A stretch of 53,763 bases of DNA, taken from the IMG/VR virus record IMGVR_UViG_3300009183_000117, positions 1 through 53,763 of that record. One strand, written 5' to 3'. The stretch comes from a virus. The position numbers and the translations under genes are program-made. Below the pieces are notes generated by a model, which did not search any database, had not been told where the DNA came from, and saw nothing but the letters and a program-made list of their open reading frames with translations. Positions 1 through 6,728 of this stretch are shown in pieces. Position 1 is the stretch's first letter. Every line of letters starts with the position of its first letter.

Positions 1-1
1 C

Positions 2-1093
2 CTAACAGTCACTGGTAACATCAATTCGTTTGCTACCAATGTGGGCCCAATGAGTCGTATTGCTCATCAAGCCAGCATCACAGCCAACATTCAGGCACTA
101 GCAGGTAATATTGGTTGGACTGGTAAATTATCCAGTGATGATCTAACAGTTACCGGTAACATTGCCAAGTTTGCTGCCAATGTGGGTCCACTCAACTTGG
201 TTGGCCTACAAAGCGTCACCGCCAACGTCAATGCACTGTGGGGCAACGTTATCCCTGCAGGTGGTACACCAGGCGGACAAACATTGTCGGCCAACATCAC
301 TGCAATCTGGGGCAACATTGGATCAGTTCCAACAGCCGGTGTAGCTAATTCAGTGTTTGGTGGACAAACCATCACTGCCAACGTCAATGCCATCTGGGGC
401 AACATCGTATCCTTGGTCACCACAGCTGGATCTATTTCTGGCAACACAGATTCTGTGTTACGTTCGGGCACACGATCAATGACAGGTAACTTGGTACCAG
501 ACGCCGACGGTACTCGAGCATTGGGCGCACTGGCCACACGTTTTGACTTGCTTGGTGATACTTTTGACTTCACAGGAACAGGACAATTCCATTCCAGTAT
601 CACTACCAAAGCAGGTATCAACATGGGCAACACCAGTGTTAATGGACGCATGGGAACAATCTATGCAACAACGTTTAACGGAACTGCTACCACAGCACAA
701 TACGCTGACTTGGCAGAACGTTTTGAATCAGACTCAGCTTATCCACCGGGCACAGTTGTGATGCTGGGCGGTGTGGCTGAAATCACAGCAGCCATGGATG
801 ACGCCAGTGATGAAGTGTTTGGGGTTATCAGCACTAGACCTGCGCACTTGATGAACAACCAAGACGGTTACACAGACCAAACACATCCGCCAGTGGCCAT
901 GACAGGTCGTGTGCCAGTTCGTGTGACAGGCACAGTGAAAAAAGGTGATCGATTGATCAGTGCAGGCAACGGTGTTGCACGTGCTGCCAAATCAGGCGAG
1001 TACACTGCATTTAACACAATTGGTCGTTCACTAGAAAATAAAACTACAACAGACGAAGGCGTTGTAGAAGCAACAGTAAAGTTGAATAGTTAA
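2..1093 (+). CDS. Tail-fibre-like structural protein, 5' end cut by window
   Basis: The reading frame is open to the left edge, so the true start lies outside the window. The N-terminal part is built of degenerate repeats of the form T-x-N-(I/V)-x5-N-(I/V). A 47-residue unit starting LTVTGNI recurs after 141 bp (about 2 and 143), and the motif with A(I/L)WGN recurs near 221, 290 and 377. Such repeats are usual in fibrous shaft regions. The last 130 residues, from YADLAERFE through FGVISTRPAHLMN to GDRLISAGNG, resemble the C-terminal domain of phage tail fibres related to the peptidase G2 / intramolecular chaperone type; I infer this from pattern only. The stop is 1 bp before the next ATG, so the two genes are cotranscribed. 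Probably a virion fibre or baseplate appendage. Confidence 0.7.
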   Translation, partial: LTVTGNINSFATNVGPMSRIAHQASITANIQALAGNIGWTGKLSSDDLTVTGNIAKFAANVGPLNLVGLQSVTANVNALWGNVIPAGGTPGGQTLSANITAIWGNIGSVPTAGVANSVFGGQTITANVNAIWGNIVSLVTTAGSISGNTDSVLRSGTRSMTGNLVPDADGTRALGALATRFDLLGDTFDFTGTGQFHSSITTKAGINMGNTSVNGRMGTIYATTFNGTATTAQYADLAERFESDSAYPPGTVVMLGGVAEITAAMDDASDEVFGVISTRPAHLMNNQDGYTDQTHPPVAMTGRVPVRVTGTVKKGDRLISAGNGVARAAKSGEYTAFNTIGRSLENKTTTDEGVVEATVKLNS

Positions 1094-1094
1094 T

Positions 1095-3170
1095 ATGGCA
1101 TACGCATCAGGCAGCTCAATCGAAGCAATTGATTACAATAACCTAGCATGGGGATCTGATGCTGGTGGCACCTATGTGACCACCAGCACTAATAAAAACA
1201 TTGCAGTTGTTTGGGGTGTAGGTACTGGACGATTTGGTTGGGGACAAAACACAAGCTCTATACCCAAAGCAATAATTAATGCAATCACTACTGCAACCGC
1301 GTGTACCGGTTCCACAATCACTGTTGGGGACTCTACCACAATTGGTGTGAATGAAGCAATTAAATTTGGCAGTGCTATTGGGGGGCTAACTGCCGGCGCA
1401 ACATACTATGTGTATGACAAGCCAACCACCAATACCTTACGAGTTGCTGCCACAGTTAATGCAACTGCGCCAATTGATCTAACCACACAAAGCAGTTTAT
1501 CAGTCACAGTTCTGCCAGTTGATTTTGCCACAGGCAGTCTCACACAAGTTGCAGCCACTAATAATGTAACAGCCGCTCAATGGAACGGTCTCATACTGGC
1601 AACAAACAAAGCATTATATCACACAGGTGGTGCAAACGTTGCAGTGACTGGTGTGTCGGTTGGCACACCAATTGCCTATTACAGTGCTGTATCTACTGCG
1701 GTAACCACAGTGTGGAACAATGCCAACACTGGTTCGGTAGGATTCACCACAGACGATGCGGCCTTGACATCAACCAACACCGTTACCTGGGCCAACAGCA
1801 TTGGGTTCGTATACACTGTGGATTTTGGCAGTGCCGACGAAATGCGGTATTTTTTCAATGCTGGCGGGAAAATAAAATTCAGCCTCACTGGGCCTGCAGG
1901 CACAGGACGCAATCTAGATTGGCGAACACTTTGTACTGCAATGGGTACCATAGTATTTGGATACAACACCACTACCAAATCTGGTGGGTCAGGTACTCCA
2001 GATACTCTACTAAGCACAGTAGGCAACGGTGGCTTCTGGGGACCTCATACATCAGGAGTGGACCGAGAAGATTTCCAACAGACTTCCACAGGCACTGCAT
2101 ACACAACCAATTACATTGAAATTCTTACTAAAGTGTCTGGTGTCACTGCTGGCAGCAGTGGCGGTAAAGGTACTAGATTGACTTTTACTATTAATCTGGT
2201 AGATGCTAATAGCAACATCTATCAACCTGCGGTGGCAACAGGCACAGTGGCCAGCATGGTGGTTGTTAGACCAACATCAAGTGCAGTGAGTGTGACAGGC
2301 CCCAGTGGCACTGGCGTGACCAAGACCACAGACGCCGGTACTACCACAGCGTATGCGATTCCAACCGGAAGCCAAACGTTTACCACAGTCGGGGATACCA
2401 CTTTTACTGTACCTGCCGATGTAACATCAGTTAGTGCTTTTGTTGTTGCGCCTGGAGGATTTGCAGGTGCCACCGCAGGTGGTGGCGGTGGCGGCTCAGC
2501 TTACATAGGAACGGTCACAGTGACTCCGGGCCAAACTCTCTATGTCAGAGTAGGAGATAAAAATGCATCAGGTGCCAGCACTGCGTCGTTGTCTATAGTG
2601 TCAACTACTACACCAATTGACAGTTCACTTAATTATCTAGTTGCAACTGCTGGTGCAAGCACCGGCACCGGTAATGGTGGCTCTGGCGCAGGTGTTGGTG
2701 CGTTTGCCGCAGGTGTTGGTGCAAATGCTGGGCAAGGTGGGCAGAATCCTCTTGGTGGAGGAGGTGGCGCAGCGGGCTATGGTGGCACTGCTGGTAATGG
2801 TGGCTATCCATATGTAAGCGGAAACCAACAACTGCAAGGCGCTTATATCTATGGTGCTCAAGGTGGCGGCACCGGTGCTGGTGGTGGTGGCGGTGGTGTA
2901 CTCTCTGCGTCAGCGGCTGGAGGTGGTGGTGGTGTGGGACTTAATGGAATTGGTACACCTGGTAGCAGTGGTGGCGGCACAAGTACACCGACCACTCAAA
3001 CTGCTGGAACGCCCGGCGGCGGCGGATCTGGTGGTGCCAGTGGTAGTGTTAAAAATGGTGGAGACTTTGGTGGTGGTGGCGGCGGAACGGCTATCAGCGG
3101 CACACCTGGTGGCGGCGCCGTTAGAATAATCTGGGGGCCAAGCCGAAGTTACCCGAGCCAGGCAGCATAA
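1095..3170 (+). CDS. Large glycine-rich tail adhesin-like protein
   Basis: 691 residues. Residues 1-430 are Ser/Thr/Val-rich and beta-prone with no recognised enzyme motif. From about residue 440 the sequence has a beta segment (FTTVGDTTFTVPADVTSVSAF), then long runs of GGGG, GAGG and GNGG to the end. Glycine-rich C-terminal domains of this kind occur in phage receptor-binding proteins, where polyglycine strands pack as a sandwich and the loops contact the host. It starts 1 bp after the stop of the upstream fibre gene, supporting a role as distal fibre or adhesin. The GGN-rich DNA at 2470-3130 is low complexity and may vary by slippage. Function is inferred from composition and position. Confidence 0.65.
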   Translation: MAYASGSSIEAIDYNNLAWGSDAGGTYVTTSTNKNIAVVWGVGTGRFGWGQNTSSIPKAIINAITTATACTGSTITVGDSTTIGVNEAIKFGSAIGGLTAGATYYVYDKPTTNTLRVAATVNATAPIDLTTQSSLSVTVLPVDFATGSLTQVAATNNVTAAQWNGLILATNKALYHTGGANVAVTGVSVGTPIAYYSAVSTAVTTVWNNANTGSVGFTTDDAALTSTNTVTWANSIGFVYTVDFGSADEMRYFFNAGGKIKFSLTGPAGTGRNLDWRTLCTAMGTIVFGYNTTTKSGGSGTPDTLLSTVGNGGFWGPHTSGVDREDFQQTSTGTAYTTNYIEILTKVSGVTAGSSGGKGTRLTFTINLVDANSNIYQPAVATGTVASMVVVRPTSSAVSVTGPSGTGVTKTTDAGTTTAYAIPTGSQTFTTVGDTTFTVPADVTSVSAFVVAPGGFAGATAGGGGGGSAYIGTVTVTPGQTLYVRVGDKNASGASTASLSIVSTTTPIDSSLNYLVATAGASTGTGNGGSGAGVGAFAAGVGANAGQGGQNPLGGGGGAAGYGGTAGNGGYPYVSGNQQLQGAYIYGAQGGGTGAGGGGGGVLSASAAGGGGGVGLNGIGTPGSSGGGTSTPTTQTAGTPGGGGSGGASGSVKNGGDFGGGGGGTAISGTPGGGAVRIIWGPSRSYPSQAA

Positions 3171-3179
3171 GGAACATGT

Positions 3180-3509
3180 ATGAAATTTGATATTACATTT
3201 ATTAATCCGGTAGGTAATCCAGAAACATACGTTGCTATTGAGGCTGAAAACGAACAAGCGGCTCGAGAAATGAAAGACAGCTTGTTGACAGCAGCCGGAT
3301 CATTTTGGCCAGTTGATCAATGGACCATTGCATCAGTGGGACCCACACCAACTGAAACTCCGCCTGCTGATCCAACTCTGATGCCAATGTATTACCCAAC
3401 AACTGAGCCAGTTCTAACTCTTGAGCAAATGATGGCCAAGCTGACTGCAGATTCACAAAAGGCCGCGGCAGCCCAACTTGCCGCACAACAAGCAAACCCA
3501 CCAACTTGA
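3180..3509 (+). CDS. Small phage protein of unknown function
   Basis: 109 residues, preceded by AAGGA at about 3170-3174, 5-6 bp before the ATG. The N-terminal half has alternating charged and aliphatic residues (EAENEQAAREMKDSL). The centre is Pro/Thr-rich and the end is Ala/Gln-rich (KAAAAQLAAQQANPP), so the C-terminus is probably extended or helical. Such short Ala/Gln-tailed proteins often follow fibre genes in marine myoviruses, which is only a positional hint. Confidence 0.6.
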   Translation: MKFDITFINPVGNPETYVAIEAENEQAAREMKDSLLTAAGSFWPVDQWTIASVGPTPTETPPADPTLMPMYYPTTEPVLTLEQMMAKLTADSQKAAAAQLAAQQANPPT

Positions 3510-3516
3510 CATAGTT

Positions 3517-3545
3517 TTAAGATAGGGCACACTACTCTATCTTAA
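3517..3545 (+). terminator. Hairpin between two genes, overlapping a TTAAATAC motif
   Basis: Perfect 9-bp inverted repeat: TTAAGATAG at 3517-3525 and CTATCTTAA at 3537-3545 with an 11-base loop. There is no following T-run, so it is a weak candidate terminator or RNA processing site. Its right arm merges with CTTAAATAC (3541-3549), a match to 6 of 8 bases of the T4 late promoter TATAAATA just before the next gene, so it could equally be promoter-associated. Confidence 0.4.
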
Positions 3546-3552
3546 ATACTGT

Positions 3553-3873
3553 ATGGATGTCAATAAACTAAAAATTCAAGCTGATCAGGCATTTGATCGA
3601 GACACTGCACGACTAGCACTAAAAGAAAAGATTGATGCACGACTGTGTGTGGCCATCAATGGCGGACTGTTTCGAGCCACGCCCGAACTCATTGCATTCC
3701 TCAGCACCTGGCCAATAGAAACTGTTTATCTCCAAGACATACACGATCAGCCCATTGAACTAGATCGTGTGCTTGCGCTGGCCCAGCTGAGCCAAGCATA
3801 TCAATATGCCATGAACTCCTGGCACGAAGAACACACTCAACAGCAAAAAATCAGGAAAGGTCGTCATGCGTGA
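3553..3873 (+). CDS. Small conserved-looking phage protein, unknown function
   Basis: 106 residues with a charged helical N-terminus (KLKIQADQAFDRDTARLALKEKI), a central segment INGGLFRATPELIAFLSTWP and a basic tail. No membrane segment. It overlaps the next gene by 8 bp. It sits between the adhesin gene and the glycosyltransferase candidates. It may be a fibre-associated or assembly protein, but nothing in the sequence proves this. Confidence 0.55.
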   Translation: MDVNKLKIQADQAFDRDTARLALKEKIDARLCVAINGGLFRATPELIAFLSTWPIETVYLQDIHDQPIELDRVLALAQLSQAYQYAMNSWHEEHTQQQKIRKGRHA

Positions 3874-4666
3874 TGGTGCTCTTGTATTTGCTCATGCCAC
3901 CGCAGTAGACTATCTGCAAATGGCTCAGGTTGCGGCTCGACTAGTACGCAGGCATTTGAACATGCCTGTGTGCCTGGTAACAGATGGTGATGTTGAGTCC
4001 ACAGCATTTGATCAAGTTGTGCATGTACCAAAACCCTTAGCAATGAATCAACGCAACTACTGGGTCAACGGTGTCAAAAAAACAGCACCCTGGTACAACA
4101 GTACCAGATCAATGGCGCTGGATCTGTCACCATGGGATCGCACACTGTTGATTGATGCAGATTACTTTGTGATGTCTGACCAATTGAAACTGCTACAAAA
4201 AACAAATCTAGGTTTTGTGTGTTATACAAATGCACATGACATTCGCGACAACAAACCAATTGATGTCAGTTGTGGCTATCGGCACATGGCCTGGGCCACA
4301 GTGTGTTGGTTTGATAGATCAGAGCATTCGCAAGGTGTGTTTGCCATGTGGAAGCACGTGGTAAAAAATTGGGCCTACTATAATCTTGCCAATGACTTTG
4401 GCAAACCGGGCTTGCGTAACGACCATGCGTTAACTATTGCATTAGAAACAATGAGCGGACATTCTGCCACGTATCCAACCATACCAGGATCAATGGCCAC
4501 AGTTGTACCCGGTACACAACTGTATGATATTAGAGCAGATGGCACAGTGTTATTCAAAACACATGATAAATTTTCATTAATCAAAAATCAAGACTTGCAC
4601 ATGGTAGACAAACAGATTGCATGCGACTCGCAATGGTTAGAATTGTTAGAGGCAGTTCATGCGTGA
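3866..4666 (+). CDS. GT-A-like glycosyltransferase candidate
   Basis: 266 residues. The N-terminus reads like a nucleotide-sugar-binding Rossmann region: a strand (ALVFAHATAVDYLQMA), then PVCLVTDGD near residue 40. At residues 95-99 there is LIDADYF, a DxD motif placed as in GT-A enzymes, where it binds the metal and sugar diphosphate. H-K-type residues follow near the C-terminus (FKTHDKFSLI). It overlaps its neighbours by 8 bp on both sides. The next gene is a diverged paralog. Together with the fibre genes and radical SAM cluster it suggests sugar transfer to a polymer or virion protein. Substrate cannot be told. Confidence 0.55.
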   Translation: MRDGALVFAHATAVDYLQMAQVAARLVRRHLNMPVCLVTDGDVESTAFDQVVHVPKPLAMNQRNYWVNGVKKTAPWYNSTRSMALDLSPWDRTLLIDADYFVMSDQLKLLQKTNLGFVCYTNAHDIRDNKPIDVSCGYRHMAWATVCWFDRSEHSQGVFAMWKHVVKNWAYYNLANDFGKPGLRNDHALTIALETMSGHSATYPTIPGSMATVVPGTQLYDIRADGTVLFKTHDKFSLIKNQDLHMVDKQIACDSQWLELLEAVHA

Positions 4667-5531
4667 GTTTGCAGGAGAGCAAGGCTACTTGACATTTGCA
4701 CAAAACACTGACACAGTTGACTATCTACGACTGGCATACGCACAAGCATTGAGTATCAAATGCACACAGAAGATCAACAGTTATGCAGTGATAGTTGATG
4801 CATACACAGCTGAACAAATACAACACTGCCATAGGAAAGTGTTTGACTACATCATAGTACTAGAGCAAGATGATGCCAAAGAACATGACTGGAAGCTGGC
4901 AAACGAATGGCAAGCATTTGATCTTACACCATTTAGAGAAACGGTCAAACTAGAATCCGACATATTGTTTACCAGGAACATTGACCATTGGTGGACAGGC
5001 ATGCGATCACAAGAAGTCACATTCACTACCTGCATACGCAACTATCGCGGCCAAGTAAGCAACAGTAGAGAATATAGAAGATTGTTTGATGAAAGCAATT
5101 TACCTGATATCTATACCGGCATGTTTTATTTTAGACACAGTCAAACAGCACGTGATCTATTTAATGCAGCCGCCACAGTGTACCAGCAATGGCCCATGTT
5201 TAGGGACAGTGTGTTAACTAGATGCAATAGCAAACACGCCTCAACAGACGAAGCCTTTGCAGTAGCCGCCAAATTAATCGGTGTAGAACGTGTGACTAAT
5301 CCTGCACTTGATTATCCAAGTTTTGTGCATATGAAAGGTGCAGTCAATGGGTTGGGCGCAAATGACAAGTGGAATGAATTGTTGTTTCATCAATGGACAG
5401 ATGAAATGGATCTAAGCATTGAGTTTCTTCGCCAACAGTATCCAGTACACTATTATCAAAAAGATTTTGTCACAGATAAAACAATAGGTGCATATGAACA
5501 AAGATTATCCAAACTTAATAACAGCGTTTGA
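4659..5531 (+). CDS. Diverged paralog of the preceding glycosyltransferase candidate
   Basis: 290 residues. Same layout as the gene before it: N-terminal LTFAQNTDTVDYLRLAYAQAL matches the paralog's ALVFAHATAVDYLQMAQVAA, and the acidic motif position holds ESD (residues 99-101, KLESDILF) instead of DAD. Loss of the first Asp may mean an altered metal site or a non-catalytic partner. It overlaps the upstream gene by 8 bp and the downstream one by 38 bp. Confidence 0.5.
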   Translation: MREFAGEQGYLTFAQNTDTVDYLRLAYAQALSIKCTQKINSYAVIVDAYTAEQIQHCHRKVFDYIIVLEQDDAKEHDWKLANEWQAFDLTPFRETVKLESDILFTRNIDHWWTGMRSQEVTFTTCIRNYRGQVSNSREYRRLFDESNLPDIYTGMFYFRHSQTARDLFNAAATVYQQWPMFRDSVLTRCNSKHASTDEAFAVAAKLIGVERVTNPALDYPSFVHMKGAVNGLGANDKWNELLFHQWTDEMDLSIEFLRQQYPVHYYQKDFVTDKTIGAYEQRLSKLNNSV

Positions 5532-5841
5532 ATCCTCAACATGGCAACCACCGGTACCTGAATATCGGGTGTACTATGACAAGTCTGGAACCATAACAAC
5601 CAAAACAACAGCACCATTGATAGGTGACTATATTGTGGTGTCTAGAGAAATGTATGACAGCATTGTGATGCACACACAGTGGCATGTGATAAATGGACAA
5701 GTTGAAATAAGACCGGTTGTGGAAATCCCACGTCATATGTTACAATACACAGCTGAAGGCCCGTACCGATCACTGCCAGGAAATGCTATATTTTTGGTAG
5801 ATGACGATTATGCTGGCTCCACTGATAATTGGACAATATGA
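5494..5841 (+). CDS. Small phage protein of unknown function
   Basis: 115 residues. A GTG at 5488 is possible, but the ATG at 5494 (MNKDYPNL) is the more likely start. It lies inside the end of the preceding gene. The sequence is beta-rich and Tyr/Pro-rich (PVPEYRVYYDKSGTIT, GDYIVVSREMYDSIV), without catalytic motifs or membrane segments. Its stop overlaps the next start as ATGA, so translation is probably coupled to the glycosyltransferase-like gene that follows. Confidence 0.55.
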   Translation: MNKDYPNLITAFESSTWQPPVPEYRVYYDKSGTITTKTTAPLIGDYIVVSREMYDSIVMHTQWHVINGQVEIRPVVEIPRHMLQYTAEGPYRSLPGNAIFLVDDDYAGSTDNWTI

Positions 5842-6728
5842 AAACTGTAGACATTGCAGACCTAGATGTAATTTTTCTAACCTACGACGAACCTCGCAGA
5901 GAAGAGTCATGGGCCAAAATCAAAAACATGGTACCTTGGGCCAAGCGTGTGGATGGCATAAAAGGCAGTGATGCCGCACACAAAGCCGCAGGTGCGGCCA
6001 GCGATACAGATCGCTTTATACTAATTGACGGCGACAATATTCCTGACCCAGAGTTCTTTAACAAACAAATCACACTGGATCCACATCATGAAAGATGTGT
6101 GTTGCGTTGGAGAGCAAGAAACGCCATCAACGGACTCATGTACGGCAATGGTGGACTCAGCTCGTGGACCAAAAGTTTTGTAGAAAGCATGCGCACACAC
6201 GAAGCCACTGATGGTCGTAATGAAACACTGGTGGAGTTTTGCTTTGAACCTGACTACTGGGCCATGCATGACTGCTACTCAACCACGTATCCTAATGCCA
6301 GTCCATTTCAGGCCTGGCGAGCAGGCTTCCGTGAAGGTGTTAAAATGTGTCTGGATCGCGGAGCAAGACCCAACTTGGACGAGTTTGAAAAACGTGCCCA
6401 CAATCGTAATCTTGATCATTTGACCATTTGGCAAAGTGTGGGTGCTGATGCAGAGAATGGCTTCTGGGCCATATACGGTGCTAGACGTGGCACACAAATG
6501 ACCATGCTTACAGACTGGGATTACACCCAGGTACAAGACTTTGATGAACTGGCAAAACTTTGGACTGTGTACCAAAATGACGGCCCTGACGAATGCACTG
6601 AAGTAGGCAACATGCTACGCAAACGCCTGGGACTTAACATTGTGGATCTAGACCCCGAACCCAGTGCATTTTTCAAACATCACTACAAGTCAAATTTTGT
6701 CAATAGAGGAATAATGAGTCGTGAGTAA
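5838..6728 (+). CDS. GT-A/GT2-like nucleotide-sugar transferase candidate
   Basis: 296 residues. The start is ATG 5838 in an ATGA overlap, rather than the TTG 9 bp upstream. The fold signature is a strand at residues 10-16 (DVIFLTYDEP), a helix-strand, and ILIDGDNIPDPEF at 61-73, where DGD is the DxD metal/sugar-nucleotide motif. A later block FQAWRAGFREGVKMCLD recurs almost identically (YQTWRTAFRETAKLCL) in the C-terminal part of the 668-residue protein at 18343-20349, so the two share a domain. It overlaps the large radical SAM gene by 8 bp. Confidence 0.55.
   Translation: MKTVDIADLDVIFLTYDEPRREESWAKIKNMVPWAKRVDGIKGSDAAHKAAGAASDTDRFILIDGDNIPDPEFFNKQITLDPHHERCVLRWRARNAINGLMYGNGGLSSWTKSFVESMRTHEATDGRNETLVEFCFEPDYWAMHDCYSTTYPNASPFQAWRAGFREGVKMCLDRGARPNLDEFEKRAHNRNLDHLTIWQSVGADAENGFWAIYGARRGTQMTMLTDWDYTQVQDFDELAKLWTVYQNDGPDECTEVGNMLRKRLGLNIVDLDPEPSAFFKHHYKSNFVNRGIMSRE

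Noticed and set aside
91-651. 186-residue antisense ORF in the fibre gene
   Set aside because: A mirror of the repeat codons; Pro/Leu/Val-rich with no start signal.
2470-3130. GGN repeat tract considered as a CRISPR or tandem repeat array
   Set aside because: Irregular codons for glycine in a continuous reading frame, no spacers, no regular period.
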